From Denitromonas ohlonensis (GTDB taxonomy: Bacteria > Pseudomonadota > Gammaproteobacteria > Burkholderiales > Rhodocyclaceae), in the NCBI RefSeq assembly GCF_007625205.1, contig NZ_VMNI01000013.1:1-64000 (forward strand): a stretch of 64,000 bases of DNA, in the 5' to 3' direction. The notes beneath the pieces were generated by a model. That model was not told the DNA's origin. It was given only the letters and a program-made list of their open reading frames with translations, and searched no databases. Shown piece by piece: positions 55,980 to 64,000 of the stretch. The translations under genes and the position numbers were made by a program. Position 1 is the stretch's first letter. Every line of letters begins with the position of its first letter.

Positions 55980-57971
55980 ATGCCGTTGAGTGCCCCGATG
56001 AGCGTTGGGGGGGCGGCCACCGTCCCCACCGCGACGCAGGTCGCCCGAAGCAACATGGCGGCATTTGCCGTCGCGATGGAGGCGCGTTTTACGCGTCAGT
56101 TCGACGACTACGATGCGCTGCACCGATGGTCGGTCGAGCACGCCGATGAATTCTGGACGGGCCTATGGGATTACTGCGCCATGGTGTCCAGTGCCCGTGG
56201 TGACGTGGTGGTTGAGCAGGGTGACACCATGGAGCAGGTTTCCTGGTTCCCCGGCGCGCGGCTGAACTTCGCCGAGAACCTGCTGCGTTTCCGTGGCAGT
56301 GAAGACGCATTGGTGTTCTGGGGCGAGGATCAGGTCAAGCGGCGCATGTCGCGTGACGATCTCTACGCCGCAGTGGCACGCCTTGCCGCGGCCATGCGCG
56401 CCAAGGGACTCAAGGCGGGCGACCGGGTTGCGGCCTTCATGCCCAACTCCCCCGAGACCATCATTGCCATGCTGGCGGCGGCGAGCGTCGGCGCTATCTT
56501 CAGTTCGGCCTCACCGGATTTTGGTCCGCAAGGCATCCTTGACCGTTTCGGCCAGACCGAGCCGGTGATGCTTTTCGCCACCGACGGCTATATCTACAAC
56601 GGCAAGAAGCACGAGTGCCTCAGCAAGCTCAAGGACATCGCGGCCGGACTGCCGAGCGTCCATACGTTTGTGATCTGCCCTTATCTCGGCCTTGATCAGC
56701 CCACGGATGGTATTCCCGGTGCCGTCACGCTGGACGATCTCACGGCGCCGTACGCGGAGGTCGACACCATCGATTTCGAGCAGCTGCCTTTCGATCATCC
56801 GCTCTATATCGCCTTTTCGTCCGGCACCACCGGGGTGCCTAAGTGCATTGTGCATCGTGCCGGCGGCGCGCTCATGCTGCACCTGAAGGAGCACCAGCTT
56901 CATGGTGACCTCCGCGAAGGCAGCCGCCTGTTCTATTTCGCCACTTGCAGTTGGGTGATGTGGAACTGGCTGGCCTCGGGGCTGGCGTCGGGCGCGGCCC
57001 TCATGCTCTATGACGGCAGCCCTTTTGCCGCGGACAACCGGGTGTTGTTCGACTACATGCAGGCCGAGCGTTTCACGCACTTTGGTACCTCCGCCAAGTT
57101 CCTCGAGGCGTGCGCAAAGTTCGATCTCAAGCCCATCGAGACGCATGACACGAGTTCGGTGGAGGTGCTGTTTTCCACCGGCTCTCCGCTCATGGCCGAG
57201 GGCTATGACTACGTCTACAACGCCTTCAAACCGGGGGTGCTGATTTCGTCCATCTCCGGCGGCACCGACCTGCTCGGTGCGTTTGTTGGTGGCAACCCCG
57301 TACTACCCGTGTATCGCGGTGAAATTCAGTGTGCCCAGTTGGGCATGGCCGTCGAGGTGTTCGACGAAACGGGCCACCCGGTTCGCGATCGCAAAGGCGA
57401 GCTGGTGTGTACTCGCCCGTTCCCGACCCAGCCGCTGTACTTTTGGGGCGACACGGACGGCAGCAAATACCACGCGGCCTACTACGATCGCTTCGATGGT
57501 ATCTGGTGTCATGGCGATTTCTGCGAGATCACCGCGCGTGACGGCTACATCATCTACGGCCGTTCGGACGCGACGCTCAATCCTGGCGGGGTGCGTATCG
57601 GCACCGCCGAGATCTACCGCCAGGTGGATCAGATCGAGGAGGTGGTGGAGTCGGCTGTGATCGGCCAGAGCTGGCCACCCGAAAAACCGACCGATGTGCG
57701 TGTGGTCCTGTTCGTGCGTTTGCGCGATGGCCTCGTGCTGGACGCGCCGCTGATCGAACGCATCAAGCAGCAGATCAAGAAGAACACCACGCCACGCCAC
57801 GTGCCGGCGCGGGTGGTGCAGGTGAGCGACATTCCCCGCACCAAGAGCGGCAAGATCGTCGAACTGGCGATTCGGCAGGTGGTGCATGGTGAAGCGGTGA
57901 ACAACACCGGGGCGCTGGCCAATCCGGATGCACTAGAACATTTCCGTCACCGCGACGAATTACGCGCCTGA
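55980..57971 (+). CDS. Acetoacetyl-CoA-synthetase-like acyl-CoA ligase
   Basis: The 663-residue adenylate-forming enzyme is of the acetoacetate-CoA ligase length and type. ATG 55980 is chosen for an AAGGAG eight bases upstream; the open frame begins earlier but lacks such a signal. Motifs are IAFSSGTTGVPKCIVH (residues about 278-293), a core GGTDLLGAFVGGNPVLPVYR and NPGGVRIGTAEIYRQV, and the catalytic Lys region PRTKSGKIVELAIRQ. It would activate a beta-keto or short acid to its CoA ester. The neighbouring dehydrogenase and lyase genes fit a beta-oxidation-like route. Confidence 0.88.
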   Translation: MPLSAPMSVGGAATVPTATQVARSNMAAFAVAMEARFTRQFDDYDALHRWSVEHADEFWTGLWDYCAMVSSARGDVVVEQGDTMEQVSWFPGARLNFAENLLRFRGSEDALVFWGEDQVKRRMSRDDLYAAVARLAAAMRAKGLKAGDRVAAFMPNSPETIIAMLAAASVGAIFSSASPDFGPQGILDRFGQTEPVMLFATDGYIYNGKKHECLSKLKDIAAGLPSVHTFVICPYLGLDQPTDGIPGAVTLDDLTAPYAEVDTIDFEQLPFDHPLYIAFSSGTTGVPKCIVHRAGGALMLHLKEHQLHGDLREGSRLFYFATCSWVMWNWLASGLASGAALMLYDGSPFAADNRVLFDYMQAERFTHFGTSAKFLEACAKFDLKPIETHDTSSVEVLFSTGSPLMAEGYDYVYNAFKPGVLISSISGGTDLLGAFVGGNPVLPVYRGEIQCAQLGMAVEVFDETGHPVRDRKGELVCTRPFPTQPLYFWGDTDGSKYHAAYYDRFDGIWCHGDFCEITARDGYIIYGRSDATLNPGGVRIGTAEIYRQVDQIEEVVESAVIGQSWPPEKPTDVRVVLFVRLRDGLVLDAPLIERIKQQIKKNTTPRHVPARVVQVSDIPRTKSGKIVELAIRQVVHGEAVNNTGALANPDALEHFRHRDELRA

Positions 57972-57985
57972 GCCCGGAGCCGACG

Positions 57986-58774
57986 ATGACTTTCGAATCG
58001 ATCGACATGGTGATGGACGATGGCCTGGCGCGGGTGACCCTGAACCAGGCCGAGCAGGGCAACCCGTTCAATGCGACCCTGTGTCGCGAATGGCTGGAAC
58101 TGGCCAATGCGCTCGCCAGCGAAAGGACGCTGCGCGCGATTCTTATTACGGCGCGCGGCAAGTACTTCAGTGTCGGTGGCGACATTCGCATGTTCACCCG
58201 CAACCTGGATGTCTTGCCTGAGCGAATCCGTGAATGGACTGGAACCTTGCACGCCGGGATTGCGCGCATCGCGCGGCTCGACGCGCCCACCGTGGTGGCC
58301 GTGCATGGCGTGGCGATGGGCGGTGCGGTGGGCTTGGTGGCGTCCTGCGACCTGGTCTATGCCTCGGGCTCTGCCTCCTTTGGTGCGGCGTACCCAAGTA
58401 TCGGTTACAGCTGCGATGCGGGGTCCTCCAAGGCATTGGCGTCACGCATGGGGGTTTCCCGCGGCAAGCGCTTTTTGTTGTGCAACGAAACCCTTGACGT
58501 ATCGGCCGCGGCCGATTGCGGACTGGTCGACTTTGTCGTCGATGCCGAGGCACTGCAGGCCGACGCCGAAGCGGCCGCCAGGCGCTTTGCCAACGGACCG
58601 ACGCAAGCCTACGGCGATATTCGTCGATTGTTTTCCAACGTCATGCAGCAGTCGCTTGAAGCGCAGCTTGAGGACGAGGCGCAGTCGTTGGCGCGCATGG
58701 CGGGCACCGAAGACGCCCGCGAGGGCATCCTGGCTTTTTCCGAAAAAAGAAGACCTACATTCAAGGGCCGCTGA
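57986..58774 (+). CDS. Enoyl-CoA hydratase/isomerase family protein
   Basis: The 262-residue crotonase-fold protein has the oxyanion-hole motifs GKYFSVGGDIRMF (residue ~54) and HGVAMGGAVGLVASCDLVYA (residue ~106). The positions that hold catalytic Glu in classical hydratases read GAAYPSIGYSCDAGSS, with no Glu but an Asp. The protein may therefore be an isomerase, PaaG-like, or another crotonase activity. It is 14 bp after the CoA ligase gene and in the same direction. Confidence 0.88.
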   Translation: MTFESIDMVMDDGLARVTLNQAEQGNPFNATLCREWLELANALASERTLRAILITARGKYFSVGGDIRMFTRNLDVLPERIREWTGTLHAGIARIARLDAPTVVAVHGVAMGGAVGLVASCDLVYASGSASFGAAYPSIGYSCDAGSSKALASRMGVSRGKRFLLCNETLDVSAAADCGLVDFVVDAEALQADAEAAARRFANGPTQAYGDIRRLFSNVMQQSLEAQLEDEAQSLARMAGTEDAREGILAFSEKRRPTFKGR

Positions 58775-58809
58775 TCGCAGCGCCTTATTGCCGAAAAGAG
58801 GGACATTCC

Positions 58810-60378
58810 ATGTGGCTGCATGCTGACATTGCCAATCTGGCGGACATCCCGCGCTACCACGGCCGCACTTCGGGTGAGCGCGTTGCGCTCATGACGGCTC
58901 GGCGGCGGGAAACCTTTCGTGAGCTTGATCAGGCTTCGAGTCGACTGGCTAACCTGTTTATCGAAGCGGGCATTCCGCCGGGCTCGGTGATCGGTTTCTA
59001 CGGCAAGAATTCCATCGAGTACTTTGAGGCGCTGTTTGCTGCCGCCAAGGCGGGATGCACGCTGGTGGTGCTCAACTGGCGGCTTTCGGCGCTGGAATTG
59101 CGGAGCGTGATTGAAGATGCGCAGCCCAAGCTGATTCTCGTCGACATCGACTGCGTCCCGGTGCTGGCCAAAAGCCTGGATGGCGCCGCGATTGAGGTGC
59201 CGACCATCGATTTCGATTCCAACTCGGATGCTGCGACCGAGCTCACCGACCGGCTGTCCCGATGCAGCGACGTCGATCCGAAACAAGCGCTACGCCCCGA
59301 AGACACTGCCGTGCTGCTCTATACGTCGGGCACGACCGGTCAGCCCAAGGGCGTTCAGCTGACTCACGGGGGCATGAACTACATGCGTCTGTGTGAGCAT
59401 CTCGAACCGGCGTTCGAGTGGAAGCCGAACGACGTGATGATGTTCGTCATGCCCAACTTCCATCTGGTGGGAACCGGGCTGTCGCTGCAGGGTTTGTACA
59501 ACGGTGTTCCATTGTCGATCTTGCCTGGGCTGGATATTCCGGCCTTGATCCAGACCGTTGAGCGCGACCGCGTGAGCATCTTCTGTCTGGTGCCGACCGC
59601 GCTGCAGATGATTCTCGATCATCCGGCCTGCACCGAGGCGGACCTGTCTTCGCTGCGTATGGTGATGTACGCCGGCTCGCCGATCACGGCGCCGCTGCTC
59701 AAGCGAGCGATGACCACGCTCAAGTGCGACTTCATGCAATTCTACGGTGCCACCGAAACTTTCGGTGCTGTCACCTTGCTCAGGCCCGAACAGCATGACC
59801 TTGAGGACGAAGCCAAGCTCAAGTCCTGCGGCACACCGATCCCTCTGGTGGACGTGCGGGTCGTCAGCGCGGCGGGTGATGATCTACCCAATGGTGAGAT
59901 CGGTGAGTTCCTCATCCGGTCGCCAGCCATGTTCAAGGGCTATCTCAACAAACCGTCGATGACCGAAGCGGTGCTCTCTGGCGGCTGGTATCGCTCGGGT
60001 GACGCCGGTTACCGAGGTGACGACGGTCTGCTGTATCTGGTCGATCGCACTAAAGACATGATCATCTCGGGTGGCGAGAACGTGTATTCGACGGAAGTCG
60101 AGCAAGCGCTCTCGAAGCATCCGATGGTCTCGCAGGTGTCTGTTATCGGTCTGGCCGATGAGCGCTGGGGCGAGCGGGTGGCTGCGGTGGTTGTACCGAA
60201 ACAAGGTAGTGCGCCTACCGCGGAAGAACTGATTGCGCATTGCCGTGAGTTGATTGCCGCCTACAAGGCGCCCAAGCAGGTGATTTTCGCCGAGGCGCTC
60301 CCCATGACGCCCACTGGCAAGGTGCTAAAAACTGCGCTGCGCAAGCAGTATGCACCGCCAATGACGAGCGATAGCTGA
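58810..60378 (+). CDS. AMP-dependent acyl-CoA ligase
   Basis: The 522-residue product is a fatty- or aryl-acid CoA ligase. P-loop YTSGTTGQPKGVQLTH near residue 176, QFYGATETFGAVTLL near residue 310, YRSGDAGYRGDDGLLYLVDR near residue 395, and the catalytic Lys in TPTGKVLKTALR near residue 498 are present. It is the last gene of the plus-strand series and is followed by a stem-loop terminator. With the larger ligase at 55980 it gives two CoA-activating steps in one cluster. Confidence 0.92.
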   Translation: MWLHADIANLADIPRYHGRTSGERVALMTARRRETFRELDQASSRLANLFIEAGIPPGSVIGFYGKNSIEYFEALFAAAKAGCTLVVLNWRLSALELRSVIEDAQPKLILVDIDCVPVLAKSLDGAAIEVPTIDFDSNSDAATELTDRLSRCSDVDPKQALRPEDTAVLLYTSGTTGQPKGVQLTHGGMNYMRLCEHLEPAFEWKPNDVMMFVMPNFHLVGTGLSLQGLYNGVPLSILPGLDIPALIQTVERDRVSIFCLVPTALQMILDHPACTEADLSSLRMVMYAGSPITAPLLKRAMTTLKCDFMQFYGATETFGAVTLLRPEQHDLEDEAKLKSCGTPIPLVDVRVVSAAGDDLPNGEIGEFLIRSPAMFKGYLNKPSMTEAVLSGGWYRSGDAGYRGDDGLLYLVDRTKDMIISGGENVYSTEVEQALSKHPMVSQVSVIGLADERWGERVAAVVVPKQGSAPTAEELIAHCRELIAAYKAPKQVIFAEALPMTPTGKVLKTALRKQYAPPMTSDS

Positions 60379-60386
60379 GTACGAAC

Positions 60387-60410
60387 TTGGGGGCTTCGGC
60401 CCCCAAATTA
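60387..60410. terminator. Stem-loop terminator between convergent genes
   Basis: TTGGGGGC-TTCG-GCCCCCAA (60387-60406) forms an 8-bp stem with a stable tetraloop, flanked by ATTATT on the plus side. It separates the ligase from the convergent DUF1329 gene. Confidence 0.8.
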
Positions 60411-61733
60411 TTAGCGCAGCGCGTTGGGCATGAATGCTTTCAGTTCCCCCTCAACATTCCAGCGCATTGAGGGTTTCCGCCGCTCGTTGTCGAGACCGGT
60501 GACCAAGAGCCCGCCGTTGTGCAGGTCGTGGATCATCTGCGCCCGGGGGATCATTACCGGCACATCCCAGAGCTGGATCGTGGGGAGCAGCGAGACCCGC
60601 CACAATTCGCCGTGGCCGTCGTAGGCCTCCGCCATCACGATTTGCCAGCTGTCTTCGTCGATATAGAAGGTACGTCGCTGGTACACATGGCTCATGCCCG
60701 GTGCCAGTGTCGCCTCGACGACCCACACCCGATGACGCTCGTAGCGCATCAGCGACGGATCAATAAGTGCGCCCTTGAGCATGTCTTCATAGCGCAGCGA
60801 CGGGTCGGCGAGCTTGTAGGCATTGTAGGGGATCAGCAGTTCGCGCTTGCCGGCCAGCGTCCAGTCGTAACGTTCCAGCGAGCCGTTGAATCCGCCGCCA
60901 TCGTCGATGGTCGCTAAACCTTCGGTACCGTCGGCCGTGTTGTCAAAGGCCAGGTTGGGCGCTCGGCGAACACGGCGCTGACCGGCGTTGTAGATCCATG
61001 CGCGACGTTGGTCGCCGGCCGTATCCAAGGGTTCGTGCACCAGATAGATCGTCCCCAGCAGCGAGGCGGGTGCATCGTAGCGACCGAGGAAGTAGGTGCC
61101 ATCGCCGTCCTGCGACAGGCGATCCATGTGTGTTGCCTGCACGATGGTCTGACACCAACCCACCCGGTAATAGCTACCGCTGCCGTGGATCGGTAGCCAG
61201 TCGGAACACGAGGACACGCCGCCGGCCCAGCGATTCAAATGGTTGAACATCACTGACGCTGCGTTTTCCGGTTTCGAGAAGGGAATCGCCGGCTGGTGGT
61301 AGTTCAGCATGCGTTTGCCGTCGACACGGGCCTGACCGCGCTGCTTTGCTGTCGCGTCATAGACCGATTGTGGAAGTGCGAGTGTGCGATGCGTCGGATA
61401 GACCGGTATGCGCATGCCGGCGCGTTGCTTTAGCAAGGCTTGCAAACCCGGCGACAGCTCGGCCAGATGGGCCGCCATGTTCTCGGGTGTGATGACGTAC
61501 AGCGGTACTTCGTCCGCAAAGGGGTCTGGATAGCCGTGTTCCGGTTGCCACCCCGGTGGTGGCGTGCTTAATCCGCCGCGCCATGCCGGGATCCGGCCAT
61601 CCGCGCTTCCGGCACGCTCGGCACCGGTCGGTGTCAGGGCGTCGGTGGCTCGGGCGATCGGGCTGACACTCAAACACATCAGCAGTCCCGCGGTGGCGCA
61701 GGTTTGGAGGATGGCAGGTGGGCCAAAACGCAT
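60411..61733 (-). CDS. Second DUF1329 protein (paralogue)
   Basis: ATG 61733 gives about 440 residues with a signal peptide (ATAGLLMCLSVSPIARA). DUF1329 markers are GSADGRIPAWRGGLSTPPPG, GMRIPVYPTHRTLALPQSVY, IYNAGQRRVRRAPNLAFDNT and YERHRVWVVEATLAPG, closely parallel to the protein at 50882. It is on the opposite strand, alone, and divergent from the alcohol dehydrogenase. Duplication within one cluster suggests different substrates or partners; only one DUF1302 barrel is present. Confidence 0.9.
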   Translation of the reverse strand: MRFGPPAILQTCATAGLLMCLSVSPIARATDALTPTGAERAGSADGRIPAWRGGLSTPPPGWQPEHGYPDPFADEVPLYVITPENMAAHLAELSPGLQALLKQRAGMRIPVYPTHRTLALPQSVYDATAKQRGQARVDGKRMLNYHQPAIPFSKPENAASVMFNHLNRWAGGVSSCSDWLPIHGSGSYYRVGWCQTIVQATHMDRLSQDGDGTYFLGRYDAPASLLGTIYLVHEPLDTAGDQRRAWIYNAGQRRVRRAPNLAFDNTADGTEGLATIDDGGGFNGSLERYDWTLAGKRELLIPYNAYKLADPSLRYEDMLKGALIDPSLMRYERHRVWVVEATLAPGMSHVYQRRTFYIDEDSWQIVMAEAYDGHGELWRVSLLPTIQLWDVPVMIPRAQMIHDLHNGGLLVTGLDNERRKPSMRWNVEGELKAFMPNALR

Positions 61734-61842
61734 GTCAGCGGTCCTTCTCGCCCGGTTGGCGTTTCCCCAACTTTCGTCAGGTACAACCTCGCGGGTGTGC
61801 GATGAAGATGGTGGTCGGACAATCAACTTTTTCTGAAGCTAA

Positions 61843-61857
61843 AGCATACGATACGAT
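61843..61857. promoter_or_regulatory. Second operator-like site AGCATACGATACGAT
   Basis: It matches the palindrome at 46300-46314 at 11 of 15 positions and lies between the divergent DUF1329 and alcohol dehydrogenase genes. Its own symmetry is weaker. Shared control is inferred. Confidence 0.4.
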
Positions 61858-61954
61858 AGCATATGAAATTTCGGATGGTGACTGATGCAACGGCGCTGTT
61901 ATTCGCTGCATGCGTCGGCGCCGAACAGCCCAGAACGATCAGGAGACAACGACA

Positions 61955-63076
61955 ATGACGACCGAACACCACTTCACCGCCGCCCGTGCAGCCGTTTTGC
62001 GTGCTGCGGGCGGTCCGCTCACTATTGAGGACGTCCGTATCAGTGCGCCCAAGGGCGACGAGGTGCTGGTGCGCATCGTGGGTGTCGGTGTCTGCCATAC
62101 CGACATCGTTTGCCGCGATGCCTTCCCCGTGCCGCTGCCCATTGTGCTGGGCCATGAAGGGGCGGGTGTGGTTGAGGCGGTCGGTGAGGCGGTCACCCGC
62201 GTCAAGCCGGGCGATCATGTGGTGCTGTCCTTCAATTCCTGCGGGCACTGCGGCAACTGCGAACACGATCATCCGTCTAACTGCCTGCAGATGATGCCGT
62301 TGAATTTCGGTGGCGCGCAGCGCGTCGAGGGGGGAACGACGCTGGACGCCAACGGCAATCCGGTCACCACGCTGTTCTTTGGCCAGTCGTCCTTTGGCAG
62401 TTACGCCATGGCGCGCGAAGTGAATACCGTGAAGGTGGACAAGGACGTGCCGCTGGACATCCTTGGGCCGCTCGGCTGCGGGGTGCAGACCGGCGCGGGT
62501 GCGGCCATGAATTCGGTAGGGCTCAAGGCCGGGCAGTCGCTGGCGGTATTCGGTGGCGGTAGTGTCGGCCTGAGTGCCTTGCTGGGCGCGCTGGCGGTGG
62601 AAGCGTCAAGCGTCATCGTGGTTGAGCCGAATGCCGACCGTCGAGCGCTGGCGACGGAGCTCGGCGCCACCCATGTCATCGACCCCCACTCCAGCGACGA
62701 CGTGGTGGCCACGATCAAGGCGCTGAGCGGTGGCGGTGTCACCCACAGCATCGACACCACAGGTATTTCACCGGTCATCGGTAACGCAATCAATTGCACC
62801 TTGCCGGGCGGCACGGTGGGCATGCTCGGCTTCGCCGCGCCAGAAGCGCCGGTACCGGCCACGCTGATGGATCTGCTCACCAAGAGCGTTACCTTGCGTC
62901 CGATTACCGAGGGCGATGCCGATCCACAGCAGTTCATTCCGCGCATGGTCGAACTCTACAAGGCCGGCAAGTTCCCCTTCGACAAGCTCATCCGGAAGTA
63001 TCCCTTTGCCCAGATCAACGAAGCGATGCATGCGACCGCGACCGGAGAGGCGATCAAGCCCGTGCTGACGTTCTGA
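61955..63076 (+). CDS. Zinc-dependent alcohol dehydrogenase (aryl/allyl type)
   Basis: The 373-residue medium-chain dehydrogenase starts at ATG 61955, eight bases after AGGAGA. The catalytic zinc site is shown by VCHTDIVCRD and GHEGAGVVEAVG, the structural zinc site by CGHCGNCEHDHPSNC, and the Rossmann motif by VFGGGSVGLSALLGALA. The second half resembles benzyl/geraniol-type dehydrogenases (NAD-dependent). It would oxidise an alcohol to an aldehyde ahead of CoA activation. Divergent from the DUF1329 paralogue, across a 221-bp region with an operator-like site. Confidence 0.92.
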   Translation: MTTEHHFTAARAAVLRAAGGPLTIEDVRISAPKGDEVLVRIVGVGVCHTDIVCRDAFPVPLPIVLGHEGAGVVEAVGEAVTRVKPGDHVVLSFNSCGHCGNCEHDHPSNCLQMMPLNFGGAQRVEGGTTLDANGNPVTTLFFGQSSFGSYAMAREVNTVKVDKDVPLDILGPLGCGVQTGAGAAMNSVGLKAGQSLAVFGGGSVGLSALLGALAVEASSVIVVEPNADRRALATELGATHVIDPHSSDDVVATIKALSGGGVTHSIDTTGISPVIGNAINCTLPGGTVGMLGFAAPEAPVPATLMDLLTKSVTLRPITEGDADPQQFIPRMVELYKAGKFPFDKLIRKYPFAQINEAMHATATGEAIKPVLTF

Positions 63077-63137
63077 TGTGCATGGAAAGCGTTGTTCAAT
63101 TCGTTAAATGCTTAAAAAAACAAGGAAGGAGACAGAA

Positions 63138-63893
63138 ATGCAACCCACGAAAAGCGATTCGCTGTTTCGCAAATCGATGAAGTTCTGCGCATGGTCCGGC
63201 TACATGGCCGTGATCTTCTACATTATCGGCGGTGTGATTTTGGGCGGAATGACGCCGCCCTTGCTCAACGCGGGCGAATCCCCCGAAGTGTTTGTCGCAA
63301 AAATTACCGAAAATCAGTTTCAGCTCCAGATTGCATCGATTTTCATGATGATTTCTTTTGCGCTGTTCGGCTCGTTCGGCGCGGGAATTGCGGCACAGAC
63401 GCGCCGATTTGAAACCAATCCAGTATTTTCCTATGTGCAACTGGTGTTCTCTGCCGGCGGAATGGTTATTGCGCTGCTGGTTGCGTTCGCATGGGCATTG
63501 ATGGCCTTTCGGCCCGAGACTTACCATCCGACCGTTGTCATGATGTTTACTGATTTCGCCTATTTTTGTGCGCTGTTCTCCGTGCCATTGTTCGGCGGAT
63601 GGTGCGTCATGATCGCATTGCCTATTCTCTTGGCGGAGGAGGGGCGGGAGCCGTTCCCGCGCTGGGTGGCCTATGCGAACCTGTGGGCCGCGCTGCTCTA
63701 TGTTCCCGGTCAATTGATTCTCTTCTTCAAGGATGGACCGTTTGCGTGGCACGGCTTCGTTGCACTTTGGATTCCCTATATCGCTTACTTTGCATGGATC
63801 TGGATCATGTCTATGGCGCTTATCAAGGTGGCAAATGCCAAGGGGAATGAGCCGCTCGATACCCGGTTGAGCGCTGCTGCGGTGACGGCGTGA
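63138..63893 (+). CDS. Polytopic membrane protein, uncharacterised
   Basis: The function is not recognised. The 251-residue product starts at ATG 63138 after AAGGAGA and has about six membrane helices. A conserved-looking turn GGVILGGMTPPLLNAGESPE near residues 34-53 joins the first two helices. Two others hold QIASIFMMISFALFGSFGAG and SYVQLVFSAGGMVIALLVAF. It is 61 bp after the alcohol dehydrogenase and may be co-transcribed. It might be a membrane partner for a hydrophobic substrate, by context only. The remaining 63894-64000 shows no gene. Confidence 0.75.
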   Translation: MQPTKSDSLFRKSMKFCAWSGYMAVIFYIIGGVILGGMTPPLLNAGESPEVFVAKITENQFQLQIASIFMMISFALFGSFGAGIAAQTRRFETNPVFSYVQLVFSAGGMVIALLVAFAWALMAFRPETYHPTVVMMFTDFAYFCALFSVPLFGGWCVMIALPILLAEEGREPFPRWVAYANLWAALLYVPGQLILFFKDGPFAWHGFVALWIPYIAYFAWIWIMSMALIKVANAKGNEPLDTRLSAAAVTA

Positions 63894-64000
63894 TGACGGG
63901 AGGCCTCATCAGTGAGGTGCGCAGGTCCTCGATGAGGTCGGCCGCGTCGCCGGCCGTCCGCCCTGCGCGTGACCATATTCCCGGTGAAATAGGTATATGG

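Overview
The window is high-GC proteobacterial DNA. The gene set and order (ratA/rnfH beside smpB, then guaB-guaA; gltX; mnmC; lysS; prfB with the classical frameshift site) look like a betaproteobacterium of the Rhodocyclales type (Azoarcus/Thauera/Denitromonas-like). That placement is an inference from gene content; no search was run.

Region by region. (1) 1-14.3 kb: a type VI secretion locus in two divergent arms. The minus arm is tssJ-tssK-tssL-vgrG, with vgrG cut by the window edge. The plus arm is a TPR lipoprotein, tssB, tssC, hcp, tssE, tssF, tssG and tssH/clpV. tssM and tssA are not in view and probably lie beyond the left edge. A decayed IS3-type transposase end (14.36-14.57 kb) closes the locus. 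(2) 14.8-23.9 kb: housekeeping genes. These are a potassium channel, tRNA-Val(CAC) with clear promoter and terminator, gltX, two envelope/hypothetical genes, mnmC, a hypothetical gene, lysS and a GGDEF diguanylate cyclase. (3) 23.9-29.0 kb: a condensin-like operon in the order mksF-mksE-(small secreted protein)-mksB, with no MksG/JetD nuclease gene beside it. (4) 29.0-39.3 kb: prfB, pstS, modABC with a ModE-like operator, smpB, ratA, rnfH, a DUF4124 gene, guaB and guaA. (5) 39.3 to about 44.3 kb: a small, more A+T-rich, decaying integrated element at the 3' end of guaA. It holds a P4-type integrase, an AlpA-like regulator, an IS66-type remnant, an unknown gene truncated by an intact IS3-family element, a 42-bp tandem repeat that starts at the IS end, repeated palindromes, and a candidate 12-bp att pair. 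(6) 44.3-45.0 kb: no gene seen. (7) 45.0-63.9 kb: a catabolic/transport cluster. It has an AveC-like membrane protein, MaoC hydratase, CitE-like lyase, acyl-CoA dehydrogenase, a DUF1302-DUF1329-YCF48-RND envelope set, acetoacetyl-CoA-synthetase-like ligase, enoyl-CoA hydratase/isomerase, acyl-CoA ligase, a second DUF1329 gene, a zinc alcohol dehydrogenase and a polytopic membrane protein.

How the genes may work together. The last cluster reads as uptake of a hydrophobic compound across the envelope (DUF1302 barrel, DUF1329, YCF48, RND), oxidation of an alcohol, CoA activation and a beta-oxidation-like breakdown. Two related palindromes, upstream of the MaoC gene and between the second DUF1329 gene and the alcohol dehydrogenase, suggest a shared repressor. 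The substrate is unknown. The most interesting leads are this cluster, the condensin operon with an embedded secreted protein and no nuclease, and the guaA-adjacent element with its IS-abutting tandem repeat.
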